From positions 15,190,001-15,254,000 of the forward strand of contig CM114275.1 of NCBI GenBank assembly GCA_050084515.1: 64,000 nt of DNA, read 5' to 3'. Positions 9,400-19,048 of the stretch are shown here, in pieces (the stretch's first letter is position 1; the number at the start of each line of letters is the position of its first letter). This DNA is from Blasia pusilla (taxonomy: Eukaryota > Marchantiophyta > Marchantiopsida > Blasiales). The translations under genes were made by a program, and so were the position numbers. Under the pieces are notes generated by a model. The model saw only the letters and a program-made list of their open reading frames with translations. It did no database searches and was not told the DNA's origin.

Positions 9400-9570
9400 A
9401 CCTATGTGCATGATGAATCGCTTGATAAGTCGCCTTGTTGATGTCGAGATGAGTCGCCTTGATGGGTAGCTCAAATCGTCTCGCGATCGTTCTGTCAAAC
9501 CGTCTCGCGATCGCTCGCTCGAATCGTCTCGCGATCGTTCGCTCGTATCGTCTCGCGATGAGTCGTCGTG
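9400..9570. repeat. Tandem TCTCGCGATCG / GAGTCGCCTTG repeats in the 5' leader
   Basis: Units of about 24 bp built on TCGTCTCGCGATCGTTCG repeat four to five times at 9470-9565, next to GATGAGTCGCCTTG units. MULE-F has a shorter version at 57745-57830. They lie between the minus-strand TATA box and ATG, so they would be transcribed in the leader. Confidence 0.7.
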
Positions 9571-9658
9571 TAAAGTGCCCTTGGTATCTGGTCAGCTGCT
9601 GCGCGGGAGAGCAATGGAGATCGCGAAATGAAAAACCGGAAATGAGCGATTTCTCCCC

Positions 9659-9666
9659 TATTTATA
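9659..9666 (-). promoter_or_regulatory. TATA box of the methyltransferase gene, MULE-B
   Basis: TATAAATA on the minus strand lies about 280 bp before the ATG at 9380. The same box is at 57921-57928 in MULE-F, and a TATATAAG variant is at 43588-43596 in MULE-E. Confidence 0.6.
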
Positions 9667-9764
9667 CTTTTCGAGCCGTTGGGGTGACCGTTGGGTCGCA
9701 ACCTCCTTCCGACGGCGACGTGCCGACCGTTACGGAAGTCAGGACGTGAAAAACAACAACCCAA

Positions 9765-10530
9765 AGGCTTTGACGGGTTGCACACTTCCCGAGGGTTCAA
9801 GGCATCCGTCCTCGTGGCAACCCGTCGGAGTCCGACAGGTTGCGCACCTCTGCCGTCTTTGGACGAGAACGCGAGGTGGGCGAGCAACCCGTCGGAGACC
9901 AACAGGTTGAGCGCCTCCGCCGTCTTCGGACAAGAACGCGAAGTACCCGTGCAACCCGTCGGAGACCGACAGGTTGCGCGCCGTTGCCGTCTTCGGACAA
10001 GAATGGGAGGTACCCGCGCAACCCGTCGGAGACCGTTGGGTTGCACGCTTCCCTTGTCAAGGGATAACAACGCGGGCTTCCCGTGCAACTCATCGAAGGC
10101 CGACAGGTTGTATGCTTCCTTCATGTAAGCGAAACAAGGCGAGGCCCTTGCGCAACCCGTCTGAGGGCGACGGGTTGCACGCTTCCTTCATGTAAGTGTT
10201 ACACCGTGAGATAATTGGGCAACCCGTCTGATGCCGACGGGTTGCGCGCCTCCGCCGTCTTCGGGCAAGAAGGCGCGCTACCCGCTCAACTCGTCGGAGA
10301 GCGACGGGTTGCCAACTTCATTCATGTTTGCGTAACAAGTTAAGGCAGAAGCGTGCAACCCGTTCGAAGCCGATGGGTTGCAGGCTTTGCTTAGCTTGGG
10401 TTAATAGTGGAGTTACGCGGGCAACCCGTCGGTTATCGACAGGTTGCACACTTTCCTATCCTTCGGGAAACAATGCGACAACGTATTGTTCCGAGGAAAC
10501 CCATTGCAATCCGACAGGTCTCAAGATGTA
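9765..10530. repeat. Palindrome array in the MULE-B divergent promoter
   Basis: About ten palindromes of the GCAACCCGTCGGAG-type alternate with two spacer kinds: one like GCCTCCGCCGTCTTCGG and one like CGCTTCCTTCATGTAAGCG. The units run 60-90 bp. The same arrangement is at 58025-58620 in MULE-F and 62275-62590 in MULE-G. The block lies between the two divergent TATA boxes. Confidence 0.75.
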
Positions 10531-10816
10531 CCCTGAGTTGGACAATCCCAAAAACACAAGCGATATCTTGTGTTTGATGCTAGCAAAATCGCCTCAAAAG
10601 ATCTTCGGTCGGCAAGAAGGGGGTACCAACCCAACGGACTCCGACGGATTCCAAAAAAATGAAGTGTGCTTCGCAACGCACGTCTCTACTTCCCAAATCA
10701 GAACCCACCCGACTCGACACAGTTGCAACAGAGTGAATCCATTGTCAGACAATTTCACCTACCAAACTTCATCTTGTCAGTCAAATTCTGTCAGGAGAAT
10801 TTGAGTTCCTATTCAC

Positions 10817-10827
10817 TATAAATTAAA
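10817..10827 (+). promoter_or_regulatory. TATA box of the SWIM-finger gene, MULE-B
   Basis: ACTATAAATTAA lies about 60 bp before ATG 10886 and is followed by CATTCTCATTCTC pyrimidine repeats typical of a plant leader. It is kept in MULE-E (about 44538) and appears as CTATAACTAA in F and G. Confidence 0.6.
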
Positions 10828-10885
10828 CATTCTCATTCTCATTCGATTCTCATTCTCAGTCTCCTCCCGTTGGAATCTTCAGGGA

Positions 10886-13569
10886 ATGGATAATTATGTG
10901 AAGCTCACTTGTGGCAGTCATCTAGCGGCCCTTCTTCAATCAAAAATCGTTCGATCGCAAGCTCTTGAGTCTTTCATAGCAGTGGATGAAAATTTTCTCT
11001 CTATTCGATTTCTTCTCCAAATTAGAAACATATTTGTATCCAAGGATGTAAGGGTGGACGGTATGGAGGACATAATAGGTGAGACACTCCAGCCAATGAC
11101 TGTAGACCGTAATGTATGGAATCTCCTACCTCTAGCAAATGGTCAATACAGAGTTTACGGCTTGCCCCTGAATTCGTCTGTTTCCCAAGTAGACGGTCGA
11201 GAATTTCCTAGTGCACCAAGCGTTACGTTTGCAACTCCTAGCTCAGTAGATCCGGCTTCAACTCCAACATGCTCGTAACAATATTATACTTCCTGAAGAG
11301 ATTCCAGATATTATCAACCTCAGTGGATCTGTCGGATACCAACCGGGCCCTCTGTCCGCCTACTCGTTCCTCTTGCGAGTATCAGGCAATAGTTTGCTTT
11401 CGTCTCTGGCCTTGAAAATGTTCAAGCACATTCTTGTCGACGAGCTGCCGCCCACGTACGATGGTAATTGCATTTTTGAGTTGCCTCCACTTGCTGCTCC
11501 TGCTCAAAAGAAATATGGAGGACGCCTGAAGGACGCATGTGGCAGGTGAGTTCACTATTTTGTCTTGTCAAGCTCACGCTCAGAATTGTTTGAAATGTTG
11601 CAGTTCAAGTTGAGCAGCGTGGGAACTATAGGGATTTCAAACCGAAGAAACCAAGCAATTTGTCGGATGCGACGGGTTGCCCAAGTGTGCAACCCGTGGG
11701 AAACGGACGGGTTGCCTGAGTGTGCAACCAGTCGGAACCGTCGGGTTGCATCCAGAATTTTGGTGCAACCCAAATACAAGTATGCAAATTGCATGTATAC
11801 AAGGCCTACAAATAGTTCAACCCGGATGGGTTTCGGATGACTTGCACTTGGATCTTCTAGCCCGGAGTGGCCAAAGGTTCTTGCAACCCGTCTGAATGCG
11901 ACGGGTTGTAGTAGGTGGGTTTAGGGTTGCAACACGTCGGGACCCGACGGGTTGCAGAGTCGTTCATGGGATGCCTTGGCCTTGCAACCGGTCTGGTTCC
12001 GACATGTAGCTTATTTCTTTGACTCCTGAGCTATTTTCGTTCCCTTCTAACATTGCCGTCATTGCAGGGATTGAACATTCATGAAAATGCCCTCTACCCC
12101 AACACAAGTGGAGCAGAAAGTGTTCATTCCTCCTAGAGATCGTCCCAAGCATGCCAACGAATTTCACTTGTGGAGGCATGCCAACAAGACCAAGCAAGAG
12201 CAATGCTACAGTCTGCAGTATCCCTTATCTTCCTCACAAAAGGCATAACAAAAGGAAGGGGGCCTTCGATCTACGAGCTCTATGTCAGGGCGGCTGTGAG
12301 ATCTAGTGATGAAAAACTCTATGTGGAAGCCTTCAACCGGTGTGTAGTAGGAACTCCCCTCGAGCAAGACGTACATATTGGTGGGGATATTCGTGGGCGG
12401 GTTTCAAGACGTCCCATACATATGGTGGTAGAGCAGTCCGAGCGAGACTCGTGGAGACCAGATAAGTATCTTGACTTCAAGCAGGTGAAGAGGCAGCATC
12501 GATGAACGAATCCAATGATTGATTTGGATGAGGAAATAACGCCGCCTAGGTATTCGGGGACCCGGACCGCTCCCAAATCCGTGATGGAGACCCTTCTCCA
12601 GAATCAGTGAATGTCTTATTTCAAAAGCTCTCCGTTGCTGGAAGTTCGCAACATCCGGTCACTGGGGTGGTTCAACAATATGGGATTCCGGTAATGGAGG
12701 TGGATTGCAACCTAAAACGGTGGCATATATCTCAGAGCAACCCAGGACGTGGACTCACTTGCAGGGCAGGATCTGATGGCATTGGGAGAGCATGCAACAT
12801 TTTCCTAAATAAGAACTGTACAAGGACTGGATGACCATTGCGTGGGTTTTGGGGACTCAAAACCTTTGATCGTTTCACGAGGAACGGGGATCAATTGAAG
12901 TACTTCTTCTGCCCAAATGAATCTTGCGCTTTCCGGAAGTCTGATCCGGCTGCCATTGGAGCTCCGGGGAATACCCCTACGATTTGGCCCATCGCCGCAG
13001 GTACGAACTGCACTCAGGACAAAGTGGACAATCTTACAAGTGCCGGTTTCAGACTCGTAGACGGGGGAAGTTCAGAGCATGTTCGCATTACAGAGACCTT
13101 CGCATTTTCTATTCAACCCAAGATTGATGTCAACATGTACCCTGAGAAGGTGGATGATCTCAATCCACTATTTCTGTTTGAGTCTAGAAATGGGGTGAAG
13201 AAAAACAGAATGTGTAGGCCAACGGTGGAGAGAGCAAAGCGAATTGCATCACGTTGGGAGGAAAAAATGGAGATCATCGCCGCGAAAGATGTCCTACGTG
13301 GCAATGGAATAGGAAGGATGTATTGGGTCAGGAATAACACTGTAAAGTCAAGTGTCACAGGGGTGTATGTGGTGCACATCTGTTGCTTTCCCACATGTTC
13401 ATGTGATGACTTTGTCCAAAGAGAGACAAGTGGCAAAAGGTATTTCCCTTGTAAGCACATGAACTATGTGTTGTTGGTAGTTTTAAGAGAGTCGGAGGTA
13501 GGAGTAGGAATCCACCATCCAATTCTTTCCCTCAAAGAAGTGCGAAGTATTTTAAACAAACCACTTTGA
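10886..13569 (+). pseudogene. MULE-B SWIM-finger gene, two exons (broken)
   Basis: Exon 1 is 10886-11545, the intron 11546-12067 (GTGAGT to TTGCAG) and exon 2 12068-13569. Exon 1 starts MDNYVKLTCGSHLAAL and contains IFVSKDVRVDG and LANGQYRVYGLPLN; I do not recognise a domain. Exon 2 ends in a complete SWIM finger (CSC...CKH). The gene should encode a transposase-related nuclear protein; it lacks the MULE catalytic core seen in MULE-C. Lesions are a small deletion near 11265 that creates a stop, TAG at 12134-12136, TGA at 12503-12505, a frameshift near 12565 and TGA at 12829-12831 where copy A has CGA. Confidence 0.75.
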
Positions 13570-13837
13570 GGATGCAAAATGAGGTTTTAGATTGTACTTT
13601 CATTTTTCAAGAACCTTCACTTTTAGCTTGAACTCTATTCAGCCCAGGGCAAATGGTAGATTGTTTCGAGACCTTGGATGGAAAAAGTGATTGGTTCCAC
13701 ACTTATGATTCCACTGATTTTTCAGTTTTGTAAATTTTGTGCAATTTGCAACCGGTCGGACTCATATGGGTTGCCAAAATATGGAAGAGAAAAAAAAACT
13801 GTGGGACTACTTAATAACTGAACAAAAAAGTGCAAAA

Positions 13838-13978
13838 AAATTCACACAAAAAGTTTCCTCTCTTCAAATCATAGGAAACTCTCTTCAAAAAAAAGTATCT
13901 ATTTTGGTTGAAGGTAGTTTACTCTCTCCTCTCTTCCTCTCTCCTCTCTCCTCTCTTCCTCTCCTCTTACCACACCTC
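13838..13978 (+). repeat. MULE-B right terminal inverted repeat
   Basis: TTCACACAAAAAGTTTCC, an A run, and then CTCTCCTCTCTTCC repeats end in CTTACCACACCTC. The following GTTGTAGTG (13979-13987) is the right half of the 9-bp duplication. Confidence 0.85.
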
Positions 13979-14278
13979 GTTGTAGTGGAGGAGGTAAGAC
14001 ATCTTGCTCTGAGCCATACAAGGATTGTTCAGCTCCAAAGAAAGCAGCGGTATGACAAGAACCTAAGATCACACTCAATACAAGGAGGGGATTTGGTGTT
14101 GCTCTATGACAATCGACGCTTGAAATGTCCAGGGAGGCTAAAGTTAAATTGGATGAGACCTTACCGGGAGCGGGAGGTATTTGAGAATGAATCTTTAAAA
14201 CTAGGAACATTAAGCACAGAAGCATTGCCAACAAGAGTGAATGGCATGCATGTGCAAAGATACCACGCACCTGACTAA
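13979..14278 (+). pseudogene. Gypsy1 integrase C-terminal part
   Basis: The integrase frame broken off at 2801 resumes here: EEVRHLALSHTRIVQLQRKQ, then GDLVLLYDNRRLK, LKLNWMRPYR and a natural end in RVNGMHVQRYHAPD. The GDLVLLYDNR...GPYR part is the usual C-terminal fold of gypsy integrases. No chromodomain is visible. Confidence 0.85.
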
Positions 14279-14639
14279 GAGCTGAGGGAGGGGGTAACAA
14301 AGAAATTAGGACCGTGGAAGTTTCGGCCCCCCGGAATCGTGAAGACTAATAAGAGACTCAAGATAGGAGTCTTCATCTCGGGTCTTTTTTGCTAGGTCTT
14401 TGCATTCTTGGTCTTTGGGATTCTTGGTCTTTGCACTACCTCGAAAAGAGCATCCAAAAAGCCGTTACGAGGAGCGCGGCCGTTACGTAAAATTGGTGGT
14501 TATAAGACACTTCAAGAGCCAAAAACCAAGGGCGCGATATTGCTCATTTCACATGGCAAGAAGCCCAAGGAACCTCAAGAGTAGACCGAAGAAAAATTTG
14601 CACGAATCGAAGGAAGTAGGCCAATTTGTCTAGAGAGGA
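14279..14639 (+). other. Gypsy1 spacer between pol and the post-pol ORF
   Basis: There is no open frame of note here. The sequence includes repeated TTGGTCTTTG and GAGTCTTCATC motifs and could hold a splice acceptor or leader for the downstream ORF. Confidence 0.4.
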
Positions 14640-14643
14640 AGAC

Positions 14644-15318
14644 ATGGCGCTCATGAAATGCAGAGTGTATCCGGCACTATGGATTTTGAGGGAATTACGC
14701 AAAGCCTTGATGAAGGAGCGGTCATTATGGCAGTTCTTTGGGGCAAATTGGTCTCCATTGTCGGTGGCGTTACTCACAGAGCTCCATTCAAGTTCCAAGG
14801 TGGTCGATTTGGGGAAGAAGGGTGATAAGTATGGGGCGCAACCGACTTCATGGTTTGCTAACTTGTGGCGCATCACGTATGAGCTTCCTGCCGCTCCAGA
14901 GCAAGAATTGGACTATGACGCTCTTGTCCAACATGAAGAATTAGAAGAGCTCGGTTGCGTTACAGAGGATCGATTAGGAAGGAACGGCTACAAGCCACAA
15001 ATTTTGAGTCCTCCCTTGCTTGCACAATTTTGTAGGGTCTGCCAGATCTTGTTCAATCCTGGTAGAACATATTATATGAGTAACAAGCTTGTCAACCAAT
15101 GTTACACTCTTTGGAACATGCATCTGCATCCCGAAGAGCCAGGAGTGGATTTTGCAGCTCTTGTCTGTGCCCATGTACTTAGTTTGATAACCGCTTTGAG
15201 ACCCGGGGAGAAATTGTATCTTTCTCCTTTCTTAATTTGGTTGTATTCACAAGTTGGAGAGGTTACCCTCGACGAGTCATCAAAGTGGGTCACAACTATT
15301 CCAATTCAAAGACCGTGA
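14644..15318 (+). CDS. Gypsy1 post-pol ORF, first part
   Basis: The frame is open for about 225 codons from MALMKCRVYPALW. It contains SLWQFFGANWSPLSVALLTE, ITYELPAAPEQE and a LGCVTEDRLGRNGYKP block. The last block has a clear relative in gypsy3 at the same place (LGCVTTERLGRNGYKA, minus strand near 35480). I see no signal peptide, membrane segment or fusion peptide, so there is no direct evidence for an envelope protein. The position between pol and the 3' LTR is where env-like ORFs lie in plant Ty3/gypsy lineages. Function unknown. Confidence 0.6.
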   Translation: MALMKCRVYPALWILRELRKALMKERSLWQFFGANWSPLSVALLTELHSSSKVVDLGKKGDKYGAQPTSWFANLWRITYELPAAPEQELDYDALVQHEELEELGCVTEDRLGRNGYKPQILSPPLLAQFCRVCQILFNPGRTYYMSNKLVNQCYTLWNMHLHPEEPGVDFAALVCAHVLSLITALRPGEKLYLSPFLIWLYSQVGEVTLDESSKWVTTIPIQRP

Positions 15319-15411
15319 CCAACCAAAGCATCTACTTTAGGTACAAGGGAGGTAGCAACAGTAACACCATCGGCCACACCGCAAAGTGTGTAGAGAACCA
15401 GGCAGAGGCCG

Positions 15412-16480
15412 ATGGAAGGATTTTCATCACGACCACCCTCACAAATGCCCGAGGTACCAAGACTTAAGATGGTTCGTATGGAAATCCGTCAAGAATTGGA
15501 AGAGGCAGCGGAGATGACAGCGGCTGAAGTAGTAGAACCAGCGGTTGTTCCTTCCGGTTCGCAAGACAATTTGGTTGTGCAGCATGTGTATACCACCTTA
15601 CGCCATCTGACTTTCTTTTTGGAAGTTGCGGAGCCAATTCTTGAAGAACTAAGGAAGATGGGGAATTTTTCCGACCACGTGTCGGCACAAGAATATATAG
15701 GAATTCTCAGGAACCTACGCCGTGTCCAGTTGCAGCAAATGGTCAATGAGTCAATAAAACGCTAGAATCGGGCGCAAGAAATTGAAATTGGAGACCTTAA
15801 AAAGTCTCTTGGCCGAGCAGAAGGAGAGCTAGTAGAAGCGAGGTACGAAGCTCGTAATGCCTGACAATGGGAAAGCTTGGCGGTGGATATCGAGCATGGG
15901 GCAGATCAACTCTTCGTACAATTACAACATTTTTTGCTGCACGCGGAGAAATTGCAAGAGCGAATTGATTTCCTCTAGGCCAATCTTCAGAGTATGATGA
16001 TGGAGAGCGCGAAGAAAGGGAAGATGATCCTAGAACACCAATAGACCAATAGTGATTTGATATCTTAGTGGAGCCAAGTCACAACGAAGATTGTGGTGTT
16101 GGAAGCAAAGCATAAACTCAGGGCGGAAGTACATCAAGAACCAAAAGAAGCCCAAGACATAATTATGGAGGCAATACACAATTTTGACGTGCAGATCGAG
16201 TTGGCCTATGTCGACCAGTATTGGAAAAGACACATGCATATTGCTGCATTGCCTGAGGTGGCAACACTGCCGTGTTTGCAAGAATTGGCCATAGTGCCTT
16301 TTGTACCTTCGGAGGTAAGAGTGCAGAAAAAAATTGTAGGTTCTTCAAAGGTAGTAGAAAATTGGAGTGAGTGAATGAAGAAAAACACGCCAAATCTTGT
16401 TAACAAACCATCGACCATACATGGCCGAATCCCTCTTGATATTGAAATTGTAGAGTTAACAGATGACATGAGTCCTTAGA
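15412..16480 (+). pseudogene. Gypsy1 post-pol ORF, coiled-coil part (broken)
   Basis: Open pieces at 15412-15765 and 16093-16374 read as long charged helices (EIRQELEEAAEMTAAEV; EAKHKLRAEVHQEPKEA) ending in NKPSTIHGR and VELTDDMS. Gypsy3 ends the corresponding region with NKPSTIHVRFV. TAG/TGA codons near 15763, 15862, 15976 and 16371 break the frame. With the first part it probably formed one protein with a globular N terminus and a coiled-coil C terminus. Confidence 0.55.
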
Positions 16481-16533
16481 TGTAGCAAAGAGGTAGAATA
16501 AGTTAGAATGTTTGCCGAGACGGCTCAAATTTG

Positions 16534-16545
16534 AGTGAGGGGGTA
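16534..16545 (+). promoter_or_regulatory. Gypsy1 polypurine tract
   Basis: GAGTGAGGGGGTA stands immediately before the TGTGATAACCC start of the LTR. Gypsy3 has the same arrangement (reverse complement of 33947-33961). It would prime plus-strand DNA synthesis. Confidence 0.7.
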
Positions 16546-18083
16546 TGTGATAACCCACTCTTATGAGAATTTTGAATTTTTTTGTTTTTATACCGAATTA
16601 TAGCAAAGTCTTTATGAAGTGAAGACTATAGACTCACTGCTGGAAGTAAAGAGTCTTGCTTTACTAAAATTGTGTGATTGTGTGGGAAGAGTAATTGATA
16701 GAACTCTGATGAGAAGACAAGAAATGTTAGAAGATTAAGGACTGTCTTGGAAGAAGGAGAATTGTGTAAAAGTAGGAAAAGATAGGAAAAGAAGTTAGAA
16801 GAGGAAGCACGGGTGCTTTGCTAGGAAGACTGTAGAAAGAACAATGTAAAGGACTGTCAACAAAGACTGAGGGAAAAGTTTTGTTGTAAAGAAGATGGAA
16901 GATAGTCTTTGTACAAAGACTGGAAAAGAAGGATGAAGACTCTAGAGCAAAGACTCAAAACTCAAAGAAGGAAGAGGTGAAAGAGTCTTCACAAAAGTGG
17001 ACAGAAATATTAAGAAGAGGAATAGAAAGATAGAGAATACTTGGAAGAAAGTTGAAGGAAAGAGCGTAAAGACTCTTCGCGGCGGCAGAAGGATAAGAGT
17101 CTTTGCGCGAAGATAGGATAGGAAAGAGAAAGACTACCAAGACTAGGAAGAGTCTTTGCGAGGAATTGCGAAGAGCGCGAAGACTATGAAGACTGAACCA
17201 TCGCGGCGGTTCCGGAAGCTAGAAAAGGGAGAGTTGCGGCAATTACAGTAGTTTAAAAGGAAGCAGAAAGGAAACGTCGAGACAATGAACAGTCTTAGGA
17301 AGATAGAGAGTTGGAGAATTGGAATCACAGAGTTAGGATTTGCCGTTAGAACTCTAGAGTAGAATAGGAAGATCAATCAAAATTGTAAATACTATTTAAA
17401 GAGCAAGTAGCAAAAGAAGGGATCATTGTTTTTCCCTTGTATCTTGAACTCCTCAATATTGTTCCGTGTATCTTGAGTTTACCAGTAGTCTTGGTGAGTG
17501 TGTAAGGAGTTTCTTTTGGGGGGATGATCAAAGCTGAAGAGTCTTTTACTTTCCGAAGCTTGTACTACTTCCGAGTTCTTTCCACTCTTTGACGTGGAAG
17601 AAGAGTCTATTTTCTTATTCTTTCTGATGTGCGAAATTGAATGTGGATCTTATTGGGTTGTAGTAGAGATGAGAGTTGAGTCTTGTAGATTTAGAATTCG
17701 AGAAGATAATCAGGACGAAGCATAGGAAAGCTGTTAGATAGTGAGTAACCTGCCCTGACAAATTTAGTTCTAAAAGTAGGGTGAGCCGCCATTCTTGAGA
17801 TCTCTTTGAGGTCTTTGTGGAGCTTTGTTACTGCTGATTCACAAGAGTCTTTCTCTATACTTGAGAAGAGTCTTTTCTATGAGGGAAGAAGACCATCTTA
17901 TCTTTTCTTTACCTTTGTGAAGTTAGAGTTATTAGAGTTAGTGAAGCGTTTTAAGTGAAGATAGAGTTTATTCTCGTTATTTCTTATAAAGCGTCTCTTT
18001 ACTCAGGAAATAGTGGTCTCTTGGGAACGAACTTAATACTTTTTGATAGAAAGGGTATCTTTTTCCTTGAGTTGTACATTACA
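16546..18083 (+). repeat. Gypsy1 3' LTR (1.54 kb)
   Basis: It starts TGTGATAACCC and ends GTACATTACA, the same termini as the LTRs at 22739-23773 and 32771-33946. The interior is rich in GAAGACT and AAAGACT runs. Immediately beyond the end the sequence is MULE-C, cut within the codons for GxVSRR, so gypsy1 inserted into MULE-C. The partner LTR would be left of the window. Confidence 0.8.
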
Positions 18084-18426
18084 CGTCTCGAAACATGCCC
18101 AAGAATATCCCCGCCAATGTGGACATCTTTCTCGAGAGGAGTTGTGGCTACCCACTGATTGAAGGCTTCCACGAACAATTTCTCATCCCTAGATCTCACA
18201 ACGGCTCTAACATAGAGCTCATAAATTGAAGGGCCCTTTCCCTTGGTTATGCCTTTTGTGAGGAAGATATGGGATGCTGCAGTTTGTAGCATTGCTCTTG
18301 CATGGTCTTGTTGGCTTTCCTCAACGAGAGATTTTTTTGACATGTTTGTGATGACCTCCAGGAGGAATGGATGCTCTCGGCTCCACGTGTGTTGGGGTAG
18401 AGGGTATTTTTGTGAATATTCAGTCC
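18084..18426 (-). pseudogene. MULE-C SWIM-gene exon 2, N-terminal part
   Basis: On the minus strand it reads GLNIHKNTLYPNTRGAESIH, then a frameshift, then SHIFLTKGITKGKGPSIYEL and EKDVHIGGDILGHVSRR, matching the start of exon 2 in A, B and F. It is cut at 18083/18084 by the gypsy1 LTR, so the SWIM finger is missing. The splice acceptor is mutated (GCAA at 18427 where other copies have GCAG). Confidence 0.75.
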
Positions 18427-19048
18427 TTGCATGGAAAAAATTGTCAATTGATGGAGGGAACGCTTAAGTGTTCAACACTTGCAAACTGCCAAAATCCGAC
18501 AAGTTGCAAGTTCTTCAAATTTCAAGTTCTTGCTAGGTGTCAACATTCATATTGCAACCTATCGGAATCGGAGGGGTTGCAAGCAAGATACAAGAATAGG
18601 GACCAAAATCTAACTACCACTTGTCAGATTCTATTGGGTTACAAGAAGAATTTAGTTGAAAATAAGCAACCCGTCAATAAGAAGTATGAAGAACATAACA
18701 ACTTGCAACCTATCAGATTCTGACGGATTGCAAGTAATCTACTTGAGAATACTCTACCTGCAACTCATCGGCGACGGGTTGCAATATGAATTTTGGAAAA
18801 AAGAACATGGAACGTGTTGGATTTTGACGGGTTGCGAGAAGTAAAGTTGAAAAGCCTCCATACATCTCGTTTGATTCCAATGGGTTGCGGAAAACTACCA
18901 ACCCATCAGATTTTGATGGGTTGCAACATGTCATTTGTAAGACAAGCAACAACCCGTTGGATTCCGACGGGTTGCAAGTAGAATATCCGCTTGCAACCCG
19001 TCAGACCTCACCCTTTGACCACATAGTTGGAGAAAATGTCGAACTCAC
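18427..19048 (-). repeat. MULE-C intron with palindromes
   Basis: The intron lies between a GTGAGTTC donor (19048) and the mutated acceptor (18427). It holds at least eight palindromes, for example near 18555-18580, 18705-18733, 18760-18782, 18898-18924 and 18950-18976. Confidence 0.65.

Larger units (their letters stand above)
2802..13978. mobile_element. MULE-B: complete 11.2-kb Mutator-like element with methyltransferase cargo
   Basis: This is the only copy with both ends in the window. It has inverted GAGAGGA-rich termini and a perfect 9-bp target duplication, and it lies inside the integrase gene of gypsy1. Left to right it holds the left terminal repeat, a gene-poor subterminal region, a four-exon ParB-like/DNA methyltransferase gene on the minus strand (4700-9380), a divergent promoter rich in palindromes (9381-10885), a two-exon SWIM-finger gene on the plus strand (10886-13569) and the right terminal repeat. 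No transposase catalytic core is recognisable in it. Comparison with MULE-C suggests that the core was lost, so mobility would need a transposase supplied by another copy. Both genes carry stops or frameshifts. Confidence 0.85.

Noticed and set aside
9495-10195. Overlapping open frames of 70-209 codons on both strands
   Set aside because: They arise from palindrome arrays, which read as QPVGLRRVA or NPSESDGLQ-type peptides in many places and on both strands. They have no independent support as genes.
9765-10530. Regularly spaced repeats resembling a CRISPR array
   Set aside because: The repeats are palindromic MULE promoter units with similar spacers, in a plant nuclear context, and there are no cas genes. 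Spacers are homologous between units and copies.
14644-15318. Calling the gypsy post-pol ORF an envelope protein
   Set aside because: The position fits, but I see no signal peptide, transmembrane segment or cleavage site.
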